64,000 bases of DNA, taken from Arenibacter troitsensis. GTDB lineage: Bacteria; Bacteroidota; Bacteroidia; Flavobacteriales; Flavobacteriaceae. The position numbers and the translations under genes were made by a program. Each line of letters opens with the position of its first letter. Position 1 is the stretch's first letter. Shown here one piece after another: positions 53,306 to 61,777 of this stretch. The notes under the pieces were generated by a model, which ran no database searches, was not told where the DNA came from, and saw only the letters and a list, made by a program, of their open reading frames with translations. The stretch is taken from assembly GCF_900177645.1 (NCBI RefSeq), contig NZ_FXAO01000010.1, positions 99,162 through 163,161 of the forward strand, read 5' to 3'.

Positions 53306-55024
53306 ATGCCCATTTCCCCGCGAATCAAAAAATTACTTTTTGGTATAGTGCCCATTTTGACTCTGTTGAATTGTGAGGTACAACCACCTAACGGAGGTCT
53401 TTATTTACCTGAAGGTTTCAGGGCAGTCGTGGTCGTGGATAGCATAGAGGAAAGGGTTCGGCATTTGGCCGTGACCAACGATGGAATAGTGTATGGCAAA
53501 CTTAGAAATTCCAATGAAAATGGAGGTATAGTTGCATTACAGGATAAAAATAAAGATGGAAAGGCAGAGATAATACAAAAATTTGGCGCGTATCGTACGC
53601 TTCAAAAATGGAGTTATTCCACAGCCATGAGGATCTATAATGGCTATTTGTATTTTAGTTCTGAATTGGTCATTTACCGCTATAAATTAAAACCGGGAAC
53701 CTTAATACCTGAAGGGGAAATGGAAATAGTGATGACCGATGACCATGAGCATGGAAAGCACGAACATATAGGCAAGCCCATTGCTTTTGATAACAAGGGG
53801 TATATGTATGTTCCTTTTGGTGCCCCTTCCAATGCTTGTCAAAACCCCAAAAGAACCCCTGGAGCGCCGGGCATGGATCCATGTCCACAATTGGAGGACC
53901 ATGGCGGCGTTTGGCGTTTCGATGCCAATAAACTGGGTCAGACCCAAAAGGACGGTTACAAATATGCTTCGGGGATACGTAGTGTAGTGGCAATGGATTG
54001 GAATTCTGAGGATGGGAATCTTTATATTGTAATGCACGGACGGGATGATTTGCTTAGACTATTTCCCAATATCTATTCCGGTTGGGAAAGTGCCCTGCTC
54101 CCCTCGGAAGAATTTATTAGGGTAACCGAAGGCTCAAATTTTGGCTGGCCCTATTGTTACTATGACCAAATACAGGAAAAAAAGGTCCTTGCACCGGAAT
54201 ACGGGGGTGATGGGAAAATAATCGGGAGATGTCAGGATTTTGATAATCCTATAATGGGATTCCCTGGGCACTGGGCCCCGAACGATTTGGTTTTTTACAA
54301 TGGGGATAAGCTACCAAGTAGATATAAAAATGGGGCATTTATAGCCTTCCATGGATCAACTAATAGAGCTCCATATCCACAATCTGGGTATTTTGTTGGA
54401 TTTGTCCCCTTTAAGGACGGAAAGCCCTCCAGGGATTGGGAGGTTTTCGCGGATGGTTTTGCAGGGGTAGATCCTATAGTCAGTGTTAAAGATGCCGAAT
54501 ATAGGCCTATGGGTATTGCTTTTGGTGCAGACGATAGTATGTATATTTCAGATTCGGTAAAGGGAAAGATATGGAAGATAGTATTCCAGGGCGACAAAAA
54601 TAATTTTGGCCATGATCAATTGGCGGGAATGGAAAAAAGAAAACTATTGTCGCATATAAGGACACCTGATGAAACCAAGGATAACCTTATGGCAGGTAAA
54701 TTTACTGGAGGTGAAAAAATTTATTATACCTATTGCAGCACATGTCATCAACAGGATGGTAGGGGAGCAACGGGTAGATTTCCACCTTTGACCGGAACGG
54801 AATGGGTCATTGGTGACAAGGAGAGATTGATCAATATTGTTTTGAATGGAATGGAAGGCTCCATGGAGGTGAACGGGGAGGTTTATAACGGGGTAATGCC
54901 ACAACATAGTTTTTTAAGTGATGAGGAAGTGGCCGATGTCCTGACTTATATCAGGGCCAATTTTGGGAATGATGCGGGGGAGATAAAACCAGAAGAAGTA
55001 AGGAAGCTAAGAAGCAGTTTATAG
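53306..55024 (+). CDS. Heme-containing sorbosone/glucose-dehydrogenase-like lipoprotein
   Basis: 572 aa from ATG 53306, chosen because it gives a lipoprotein signal (lipobox LTLLNC); the frame itself opens at 53243. The N-terminal part (about 25-440) is a PQQ-type soluble glucose dehydrogenase/sorbosone dehydrogenase propeller: EGSNFGWPYCYYD, GHWAPNDLVFYNG, AFHGSTNRAPYPQSG and RPMGIAFGADDSMYISD. A cytochrome c domain ends the protein, with heme motif CSTCH in YYTYCSTCHQQDGRG. It should oxidise a sugar or alcohol in the periplasm. The amidohydrolase gene follows after 42 bases, so it may be the first gene of the amidohydrolase operon. Confidence 0.88.
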   Translation: MPISPRIKKLLFGIVPILTLLNCEVQPPNGGLYLPEGFRAVVVVDSIEERVRHLAVTNDGIVYGKLRNSNENGGIVALQDKNKDGKAEIIQKFGAYRTLQKWSYSTAMRIYNGYLYFSSELVIYRYKLKPGTLIPEGEMEIVMTDDHEHGKHEHIGKPIAFDNKGYMYVPFGAPSNACQNPKRTPGAPGMDPCPQLEDHGGVWRFDANKLGQTQKDGYKYASGIRSVVAMDWNSEDGNLYIVMHGRDDLLRLFPNIYSGWESALLPSEEFIRVTEGSNFGWPYCYYDQIQEKKVLAPEYGGDGKIIGRCQDFDNPIMGFPGHWAPNDLVFYNGDKLPSRYKNGAFIAFHGSTNRAPYPQSGYFVGFVPFKDGKPSRDWEVFADGFAGVDPIVSVKDAEYRPMGIAFGADDSMYISDSVKGKIWKIVFQGDKNNFGHDQLAGMEKRKLLSHIRTPDETKDNLMAGKFTGGEKIYYTYCSTCHQQDGRGATGRFPPLTGTEWVIGDKERLINIVLNGMEGSMEVNGEVYNGVMPQHSFLSDEEVADVLTYIRANFGNDAGEIKPEEVRKLRSSL

Positions 55025-55066
55025 AATTCACATACCAAGTGTTTAAATCAACCAATACTTTTAAAA

Positions 55067-56320
55067 ATGAAAAATATGCTAAAAAAACGGAATTGGGCCA
55101 TTATTTTAATGTTAGCGTCAACTATTGCCTTGACCGCACAGGACTATGACATCTTGGTAAAAGGTGGACATGTTATAGACACAAAAAACAATTTGGACCA
55201 AGTTATGGATGTAGCCATTAAGGATGGTAAAATTGCAAAAGTCGATTCCAAAATTCCCGAAAATAAGGCGAAAACATTGATAGATGCCAAGGGGTTTATT
55301 GTGGCCCCGGGACTCTTGGATATACATGGGCACAATTTTTTTGGCACCGAGGAAGATGCGTATTTAAGTAACAGTTTTAGTGCCCTGCCCCCTGATGGCT
55401 TTACTTTTAGAAGTGGCGTTACTACTATTGTTGATGTAGGTGGTGCCGGTTGGAAGAATTTTAAAACCTTTAAGACGCAGACGATAGATAAATCAAAAAC
55501 AAGAGTATTGTCTTTCTTAAATATTATTGGGTCGGGTATGAAGGGAGGCGCCATTGAGCAAAATATAGAGGATATGAATCCTAAATTAACGGCCTATGTT
55601 GCTTCGCAGAACAAGGGGACTATAGTAGGAGTGAAATTGGCCCATTATAGTGGTTTTGATTGGGAACCTGTAAATAGGGTGGTTGCAGCGGGGACTATGG
55701 CCGATATCCCGGTTATGATCGATTTTGGAGGCAGTGAACCGGAGTTGTCCTTGGAAACATTGCTCATGGAAAAACTTCGTCCCGGAGACATCTTTACCCA
55801 TGCCTATGCACACGTAAAAGGAAGAACTCCTGTAGTGGATGAAAGTGGCAAGGTTAGGAAGTATGTCTTTGATGCCCAAAAACGAGGGATCATTTTTGAT
55901 GTTGGCCATGGTGGTGGCAGCTTTGTCTTCGAGCAAGCCATTCCGGCCATAAAACAAGGTTTCTTACCTAATTCCATAAGCACGGATCTGCACACGGGAA
56001 GTATGAACGGGGGAATGAAGGATATCCTCAATATTATGTCAAAATTTATCAATATGGGCATGCCGGTAAAGCAGGTAATTGAAACTGCAACTTGGAATCC
56101 TGCCCAGTATATTAAACGCACGGATTTAGGGCACCTGACTGTTGGGGCCGTGGCAGACCTAACTATTTTAAACCTTAAAAAAGGGAATTTTGGGTTTATT
56201 GATACACAAGGGAAAAAAATGATGGGCGACCAAAAATTGGAATGTGAGCTTACCCTAAGGGAGGGAGATGTGGTTTGGGATCTAAACGGTATTTCCAGAC
56301 CTATGTGGAATGCAAAGTAA
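55067..56320 (+). CDS. Exported amidohydrolase (EF_0837/AHA_3915-like)
   Basis: 417 aa with a Sec signal peptide (about residues 1-25, ending ALTAQ). TIM-barrel amidohydrolase: HxH in LLDIHGHNFFG (His87, His89), a candidate bridging Lys in GVKLAHYSG, His in THAYAHVKG, VGHGGGSF and the metal Asp in STDLHTGSMNGG. The sequence best recalls the EF_0837/AHA_3915 group (related to dihydroorotase and D-aminoacylase), which is commonly paired with SelA/DgaE-type PLP enzymes. Exactly such a gene follows. It would hydrolyse an N-acyl or cyclic amide in the periplasm and release an amine. Export is unusual for the group. The substrate is inferred only. Confidence 0.87.
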   Translation: MKNMLKKRNWAIILMLASTIALTAQDYDILVKGGHVIDTKNNLDQVMDVAIKDGKIAKVDSKIPENKAKTLIDAKGFIVAPGLLDIHGHNFFGTEEDAYLSNSFSALPPDGFTFRSGVTTIVDVGGAGWKNFKTFKTQTIDKSKTRVLSFLNIIGSGMKGGAIEQNIEDMNPKLTAYVASQNKGTIVGVKLAHYSGFDWEPVNRVVAAGTMADIPVMIDFGGSEPELSLETLLMEKLRPGDIFTHAYAHVKGRTPVVDESGKVRKYVFDAQKRGIIFDVGHGGGSFVFEQAIPAIKQGFLPNSISTDLHTGSMNGGMKDILNIMSKFINMGMPVKQVIETATWNPAQYIKRTDLGHLTVGAVADLTILNLKKGNFGFIDTQGKKMMGDQKLECELTLREGDVVWDLNGISRPMWNAK

Positions 56321-56386
56321 TCCCGTTTATTTGAAAATAGTCTATGGGAAGTGCATTGAATTGGATTAATCTATAAAAAATTAATT

Positions 56387-57601
56387 ATGTTAAGTAGGAG
56401 AAAATTATTAAAAACCTTATCCAGTGTACCAGTGGTGGGCGGATTGGTAGGTACTGGATTATTAACGCCACAATTGCTTGGTGCTACAGTAAGCCTACCG
56501 GCAAAGCGGAATTTTTTCAAGGAGCTGGGCATACGTACATTTATCAATGCTGCCGGAACCTATACTTCCATGACCGGTTCCCTAATGTCCGAGGAGGTTA
56601 CCTCGGCAATTGTATTCGGGGCCACGGAATATGTAGATTTGGACGACCTACAGGACAAGGTCGGTGAGAGAATAGCAGAATTGTTGGAGTGCGAATATGC
56701 CACGGTATCCTCTGGAGCTTTCGGGGCCATGTCCATTGGGCTTGCCGGGGTAATTTCTGGAATGGACTCCGAAATAGCCGCCCAACTTCCGGATACCACA
56801 GGATTGAAGCACGAGGTAATAATACAGGAAGGCCATAATATTGGTTATACCCATGCCCTATTGAACGTCGGCGCCAAAATAGTCACCGTAAAAACAAAGA
56901 AGGAAATGGAAAAGGCCATTAACAAAAATACGGCCATGCTCTGGTTTTTAAATGCCAATACGGACAATGGTGAAATTAAGTATGACGAGTTTATCGCCAT
57001 TGGAAAAAAACACAACATTCCAACTTTTATAGATTGTGCAGCAGATGTACCTCCTGTGGAGAACTTGTTTAAATTTACTAAAATGGGGTTCGATTTAGTG
57101 GCATTTTCTGGAGGAAAAGGAATTAGAGGGCCTCAAAGCGCTGGATTATTGCTGGGCAAAAGGGACCTGATAAAAGCGGCAAGAATACATACCCCACCCC
57201 GTGGAAGCACTATTGGTAGGGGCATGAAAGTAAACAAGGAGGAAGTTTTGGGAATGTTGGTGGCCTTGGAAATGTATTTGGCCAAGGATCATCAAAAGGA
57301 ATGGGAGCTTTGGGAAAATCAAATTAAATTAATTAGCGATAGTGCCTTATCCGTAAAAGGGGTGCAGACAGAGATACATGTGCCGCCCTATGCCAATCAT
57401 GTCCCTTCCCTACGTATTAAATGGGACAGTAATTTGGTTAAGATAAGTCCAGAGGAAGCTAGGAAAAAGTTAATGGAAGGCCACCCTGCCATAGCTACGG
57501 TAGGAGATAAGGAAACTATAGGTATAACTACCTGGATGATGGATCCTGGTCAGGAAAGAATAGTGGCCAGACGCCTTAAGGACGTATTGGAGAATGTGTA
57601 A
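56387..57601 (+). CDS. Tat-exported SelA/DgaE-like PLP enzyme
   Basis: 404 aa. Starts with a Tat signal: Arg4-Arg5 in LSRRKLLKTL, then a hydrophobic stretch to about residue 33. The rest is a fold type I PLP enzyme of the SelA-like family: INAAGTYTSMTGS, DCAAD (Asp217, expected to bind the PLP ring nitrogen), SGGKGIRGPQSAG (Schiff-base Lys244) and GRGMKVNKEEVLG. It lacks the N-terminal tRNA-binding domain of true SelA, and no other selenocysteine genes are near. DgaE-type relatives are D-glucosaminate-6-phosphate ammonia-lyases. A periplasmic ammonia-lyase or dehydratase acting on a 2-amino sugar acid or D-amino acid is plausible. PLP must be loaded before export, which fits Tat. Confidence 0.88.
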   Translation: MLSRRKLLKTLSSVPVVGGLVGTGLLTPQLLGATVSLPAKRNFFKELGIRTFINAAGTYTSMTGSLMSEEVTSAIVFGATEYVDLDDLQDKVGERIAELLECEYATVSSGAFGAMSIGLAGVISGMDSEIAAQLPDTTGLKHEVIIQEGHNIGYTHALLNVGAKIVTVKTKKEMEKAINKNTAMLWFLNANTDNGEIKYDEFIAIGKKHNIPTFIDCAADVPPVENLFKFTKMGFDLVAFSGGKGIRGPQSAGLLLGKRDLIKAARIHTPPRGSTIGRGMKVNKEEVLGMLVALEMYLAKDHQKEWELWENQIKLISDSALSVKGVQTEIHVPPYANHVPSLRIKWDSNLVKISPEEARKKLMEGHPAIATVGDKETIGITTWMMDPGQERIVARRLKDVLENV

Positions 57602-57637
57602 TTAGTTTAAATAAAAATTAGTTTTAAAAGCAAGCAT

Positions 57638-58219
57638 ATGAATTTCAAGTATTTTTTAGTCCCCTTAATGGCTATAATGATCATTTCCTGTAACGCAAAA
57701 AAGGGCGATGTAGGAACATCAGTTGAAAAGGAAACTCCAGTAATTCCAGCCGACTATGACCCAGAGAAAAAACTTAAGGAACTGGGCATAACCTTATCGG
57801 AAGCCAGTGCTCCTGTAGCCAATTATGTCAATGCCGTTCGCTCGGGAAATCTAATTTTTCTATCTGGAAAAGGGCCACTTCAGAGTAATGGCGAAAATAT
57901 TGAGGGTAAAGTGGGGACAGATCTAACCATTGAGGAGGGATATGAGGCCGCCAAAATTACGGGTATTAATCAATTGTCCGTTTTAAAATCTGAATTGGGA
58001 AATTTAAATAAGGTAGTTAGGGTGGTCAAGGTATTAGGTATGGTAAATGCAGGACCGGATTTTCCCGATCATCCCAAGGTAATCAATGGATATTCAGATT
58101 TAATGGTAGCCGTATTTGGAGAAAGGGGAAAACATGCCCGCGCTGCCGTAGGTATGGGGTCCCTTCCGGGAAATATCGCCGTAGAGATCGAAATGATCGT
58201 AGAGGTAATGCCAGAATGA
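57638..58219 (+). CDS. RidA-family lipoprotein
   Basis: 193-aa lipoprotein (lipobox MIISC, Cys18). The RidA-like domain (about residues 45-190) is of the longer YjgF-like subgroup, beginning LGITLSEASAPVANYVNAVRSGNLIFLSGKGP. Active-site residues are present: Arg168 in KHARAAVG and Glu183 in AVEIEMIV. It would hydrolyse imine or enamine products of the neighbouring PLP enzyme to 2-oxo acids in the periplasm. Its gene lies 36 bases after the PLP gene. Together with the Tat-exported RidA at 1462 this makes two exported RidA proteins in one window. Confidence 0.9.
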   Translation: MNFKYFLVPLMAIMIISCNAKKGDVGTSVEKETPVIPADYDPEKKLKELGITLSEASAPVANYVNAVRSGNLIFLSGKGPLQSNGENIEGKVGTDLTIEEGYEAAKITGINQLSVLKSELGNLNKVVRVVKVLGMVNAGPDFPDHPKVINGYSDLMVAVFGERGKHARAAVGMGSLPGNIAVEIEMIVEVMPE

Positions 58220-58306
58220 ATTTGATGCCAAATATTGCATATTCCTTCTTTTCCAACATCAACCAATAAACCGCCTAGAGCGCTGGTCAAAAGCTATTGG
58301 ATTTCC

Positions 58307-58336
58307 TTGATAGAGCGGTTGGGAATTATACCTTTG
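58307..58336 (+). promoter_or_regulatory. Candidate promoter for the HMA-AraC regulator
   Basis: TTG at 58307-58309 and TACCTTTG at 58329-58336 are spaced by 19 bases, fitting the flavobacterial consensus. Transcription would start near 58343, leaving a leader of about 130 bases that includes the hairpin at 58364-58392. Confidence 0.5.
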
Positions 58337-58363
58337 TAACCAAGGAGCAATGAATGTTGCTGA

Positions 58364-58392
58364 ATTCCCCTTCCAAAGCTGTGAAGGGGAAT
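58364..58392 (+). terminator. Hairpin before the copper regulator
   Basis: ATTCCCCTTC (58364-58373) and GAAGGGGAAT (58383-58392) form a perfect ten-base stem with a nine-base loop, followed by a T-rich stretch. It may end the amidohydrolase operon (stop at 58219). Since it lies downstream of a promoter match, it might also be an attenuator in the regulator's own leader. Confidence 0.65.
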
Positions 58393-58473
58393 ATTGTTAT
58401 TTTTATTTATGATAGCTTTTGGAAAAGTCCGCAACTAAGGCTGGGCTATATCCACATTTAAAATCTGTAACAG

Positions 58474-59037
58474 ATGAAAAGACTCCTAATCAAAAATATG
58501 GTTTGTGATAGATGTAAAACCCTTTTGGCACAAGAGTTTACCAAGGCTGGGATTGTAATTATATCTATAAAATTAGGGGAGATCGTATATGAGGAAAATG
58601 CCGATAATGAGGAAGGTATAATAGAAGGCATATTGAAAAATAACGGCTTCGAATTGGTTAAAGATACAGCTGATATGATCCTTGAAAACATAAAGATCCA
58701 ATTAATCAATACGATCAACAACGGAGAAAATGATATAGCGGGGAACATGTCCTCCTACTTGTCCAAAAAATTAAATAAAGATTACTCCATCCTAAGTAAA
58801 ATGTTCAGTAAAAAGGAAGGTGTAACCATTGAGAAATACTATATCGATCTAAAAATTGAACGAGCCAAGGAACTTATCCAAATGAACGAACTCAATTTTT
58901 CTGAAATAGGGTATGCCTTAAATTACAGGAACAGTAGTCATTTGGCCTCACAGTTTAAGTCGGTCACGGGTATGTCTATGGGAGAGTATAAAAAATTACA
59001 ACAATGGGATAGAAAACCGCTGGACAAAATTGTGTAA
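58474..59037 (+). CDS. HMA-AraC fusion transcriptional regulator
   Basis: 187 aa. The N-terminal 65 residues look like a heavy-metal-associated fold with Cys11 and Cys14 in IKNMVCDRCKTLL and NNGFELV at the end. Residues about 100-180 are an AraC-type DNA-binding domain with two helix-turn-helix units; the second is LNFSEIGYALNYRNSSHLASQFKSVTGMS. It probably senses cytoplasmic Cu+ or a similar metal through the Cys pair and controls the CopA ATPase gene that starts 75 bases downstream. Small HMA-AraC proteins next to copper ATPases recur in Bacteroidota; I know of no detailed mechanism. Confidence 0.9.
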   Translation: MKRLLIKNMVCDRCKTLLAQEFTKAGIVIISIKLGEIVYEENADNEEGIIEGILKNNGFELVKDTADMILENIKIQLINTINNGENDIAGNMSSYLSKKLNKDYSILSKMFSKKEGVTIEKYYIDLKIERAKELIQMNELNFSEIGYALNYRNSSHLASQFKSVTGMSMGEYKKLQQWDRKPLDKIV

Positions 59038-59111
59038 AGAAACTCCATAATTGTAAAAAGTGTTCCATGTCAATATGACTATTTTTACTTACGAATTAAA
59101 AATGCTTGGAT

Positions 59112-61613
59112 ATGAGACACACCTATAAGATACACGGTATGACCTGCAACGGTTGTAGGTCGCATGTAGAGCATACCTTAAATACAGTGGAAGGCGTTAC
59201 CCAGGCAACAGTAGCTTTGGAAAAAGCTGAAGCTGTAATTGACATGGACGGGCATATACCTCTATCTACCTTTAAAAAGGCATTGGAAGATGATGGCGGC
59301 GCCTATGGTATTTCTATGCCAGGAGAAGAACATGAGTATCATTCCCCTAAGAAACAAAAGCCTAGTGGTCCCGGGACGGGAACGTTTTATTGTCCCATGC
59401 ATTGTGAGGGGGATAAAACCTATGATCAGCCGGGAGATTGTCCGGTTTGTGGAATGGATTTGGTGGAAGAGGTAAAGGCAAATAATGGAGGTAACACCCA
59501 ATATACCTGTCCCATGCACCCCGAAATTATCGAGGATGAACCAGGATCCTGTCCCATCTGTGGAATGGATCTGGTACCATTACAGACAGATATTTCGGCA
59601 GAGGAGAAAAACTATAAAAAGCTATCGAAGAAATTTTGGATAGCCCTTGCCTTTACGCTGCCTATTTTTATTATTGCCATGTCCGAAATGGTACCCAACA
59701 ACCCATTGTATACTATTTTGGGTATGAAATATTGGAACTGGATCCAGTTTGGTCTTTCCCTTCCGGTGGTATTCCATGCTACTTGGATGTTTTTTGAGAG
59801 GGCATATCGATCAATAAAGACATGGAATTTAAATATGTTTACCCTTATTGGTATCGGATCTGGGGTTGCATGGTTATTTAGTGTTTTCGGGATGCTTTTT
59901 CCAGATGTTTTCCCTTCCCAGTTCAAAACCCATCACGGTACCGTACACGTTTATTTTGAGGCGGCTACAGTAATTTTGACACTAGTATTATTGGGACAAC
60001 TTTTGGAGGCCCGGGCCCATAGCAAGACGAACAACGCGGTGAAGGAGCTGTTAAAATTGGCACCCAATAAGGCTGTTAAACTGGTGGACGGGAAAGAAGA
60101 AGTCATTGCTATCGATAAAATTAAAATAGGGGATTTGCTTAGGGTTAAGCCCGGTGATAAAATTCCTGTCGATGGCATTATTCATGAAGGGGAGAGCTCC
60201 TTGGATGAATCCATGATTACAGGAGAACCCATACCTGTAGATAAAAAGGAAGGCGACCAAGTGAGTTCCGGAACTATCAATGGAAACCAATCCTTTGTAA
60301 TGAAGGCAGAAAAGGTGGGTTCGGACACTTTGCTGGCACAAATTATAGAGATGGTCAATAAGGCCAGTCGCAGTCAGGCTCCCATTCAGAAATTGGCGGA
60401 TAGGATTTCCGGATATTTTGTTCCCGTGGTAGTATTGGTCTCTGTTATTACCTTCATCGTTTGGGCTATTTTTGGCCCCGAACCCAAATATGTCTATGCC
60501 TTGGTAAATGCTATTGCCGTATTGATCATAGCCTGTCCCTGTGCCTTGGGTTTGGCCACACCAATGTCTGTCATGGTCGGAATAGGGAAAGGGGCGCAAT
60601 CCGGGGTATTGGTCAAAAATGCGGAGGCATTGGAGAAAATGAACAAAATTGATACTCTAATTATAGATAAGACAGGAACAATTACTGCGGGAAAGCCATC
60701 CGTAGAAAAAGTGGTGGTTACCTCGGATGAATATCCTGAGGAAAAAGTGTTGCAATACATTGTATCCCTCAATCAAATGAGTAAACACCCATTAGCGGAG
60801 GCAACGGTCGCATACGGGAAGGAACAGGGAGCGGAAATATTGAAGGTGTCAGAATTTAATTCGGTCACAGGGAAAGGCGTAACAGGAATTGTCAATGGGA
60901 AAAAGTTGGCATTGGGGAATGATAGCATGATGGAGGAAGTGGAGGCTGCCATGTCCAATGGGCTAATGAAAAAAGTAAAAATTGAACAGCAGCTGGGTAA
61001 AACGGTTTCCATGATTTCTGTAGATAGCATTGTAGTTGGATTTGTTGTGATTACCGATAAAATAAAGGAAACCAGCAAAAAGGCCATTTCGGCTTTGCAA
61101 TCTTTGGGAATATCCGTAATCATGTTGACCGGTGATAACTATGATACGGCAAAGGCTGTGGCGGAGGAACTTGATCTTACCGATTTTAAGGCGGGGATGC
61201 TTCCCCAAGATAAGTTAAATGAAGTGGAAAGCTTGCAAGCACAAGGTAAAAAAGTTGCGGTGGCAGGAGATGGCATAAACGATGCTCCGGCCTTGGCGAA
61301 GAGTGAGGTTGGAATCGCTATGGGAACAGGTACCGATGTGGCTATTGAAAGTGCCTCCATCACTTTGGTAAAAGGAGATTTACAAGGAATTGTAAAAGCT
61401 AGGAACCTAAGTGTAAAAGTGATGGGAAATATTAAACAAAATTTATTTTTTGCACTTATTTACAATACCCTTGGGGTACCCATAGCAGCTGGTGTGCTCT
61501 ATCCATTTTTTGGGCTACTACTATCACCTATGATCGCCGCATTGGCCATGAGTTTTAGTTCGGTTTCCGTTATTGCGAATGCGCTAAGATTGAGAAATGC
61601 CGATATTTCCTGA
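59112..61613 (+). CDS. copA: Cu+-exporting P1B-type ATPase
   Basis: 833 aa from ATG 59112 (a TTG at 59106 is less likely). Order: HMA domain with GMTCNGC, two Cys/Met-rich heavy-metal-binding units ([24 protein letters not shown] and YTCPMHPEI.. to [10 protein letters not shown]), eight membrane helices with the ion-site motif C475-P-C477 in [12 protein letters not shown], phosphorylation site Asp519 in DKTGT, TGDN and [12 protein letters not shown]7 has YN ([11 protein letters not shown]) and TM8 has MxxSS ([11 protein letters not shown]), the signature of P1B-1 Cu+/Ag+ pumps. It exports Cu+ from the cytoplasm. The HMA-AraC regulator sits upstream in the same direction. Residues are from sequence; the ion is by family. 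Confidence 0.95.
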   Translation: MRHTYKIHGMTCNGCRSHVEHTLNTVEGVTQATVALEKAEAVIDMDGHIPLSTFKKALEDDGGAYGISMPGEEHEYHSPKKQKPSGPGTGTFYCPMHCEGDKTYDQPGDCPVCGMDLVEEVKANNGGNTQYTCPMHPEIIEDEPGSCPICGMDLVPLQTDISAEEKNYKKLSKKFWIALAFTLPIFIIAMSEMVPNNPLYTILGMKYWNWIQFGLSLPVVFHATWMFFERAYRSIKTWNLNMFTLIGIGSGVAWLFSVFGMLFPDVFPSQFKTHHGTVHVYFEAATVILTLVLLGQLLEARAHSKTNNAVKELLKLAPNKAVKLVDGKEEVIAIDKIKIGDLLRVKPGDKIPVDGIIHEGESSLDESMITGEPIPVDKKEGDQVSSGTINGNQSFVMKAEKVGSDTLLAQIIEMVNKASRSQAPIQKLADRISGYFVPVVVLVSVITFIVWAIFGPEPKYVYALVNAIAVLIIACPCALGLATPMSVMVGIGKGAQSGVLVKNAEALEKMNKIDTLIIDKTGTITAGKPSVEKVVVTSDEYPEEKVLQYIVSLNQMSKHPLAEATVAYGKEQGAEILKVSEFNSVTGKGVTGIVNGKKLALGNDSMMEEVEAAMSNGLMKKVKIEQQLGKTVSMISVDSIVVGFVVITDKIKETSKKAISALQSLGISVIMLTGDNYDTAKAVAEELDLTDFKAGMLPQDKLNEVESLQAQGKKVAVAGDGINDAPALAKSEVGIAMGTGTDVAIESASITLVKGDLQGIVKARNLSVKVMGNIKQNLFFALIYNTLGVPIAAGVLYPFFGLLLSPMIAALAMSFSSVSVIANALRLRNADIS

Positions 61614-61777
61614 CCCGGACTTATTCTGAAAATTGACAAAATATGCAGTGGTTTATTATTTTAATCTTTACATAACGATCTAATAACTTTAAAAAATTCA
61701 TTTCAACATAAAAAGGGGTGAATATTGTCTATTAATATTTATCTTTTGAGAAATTTTATACCAAACTGCCAACACTT

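Noticed and set aside
53074..53355. A 93-codon minus-strand frame across the palindrome and the dehydrogenase start
   Set aside because: It covers the signal peptide of the plus-strand gene and has no recognised domain; the open frame is explained by low GC.
56387..57601. Selenocysteine synthase (SelA) as part of a selenium system
   Set aside because: It lacks the tRNA-binding N-terminal domain, carries a Tat signal, and no selB, selD or tRNA-Sec lies nearby.
60051..60599. A 182-codon minus-strand frame inside copA
   Set aside because: It lies opposite the conserved CopA core (including the CPC motif) and shows no family resemblance; it is a shadow frame.
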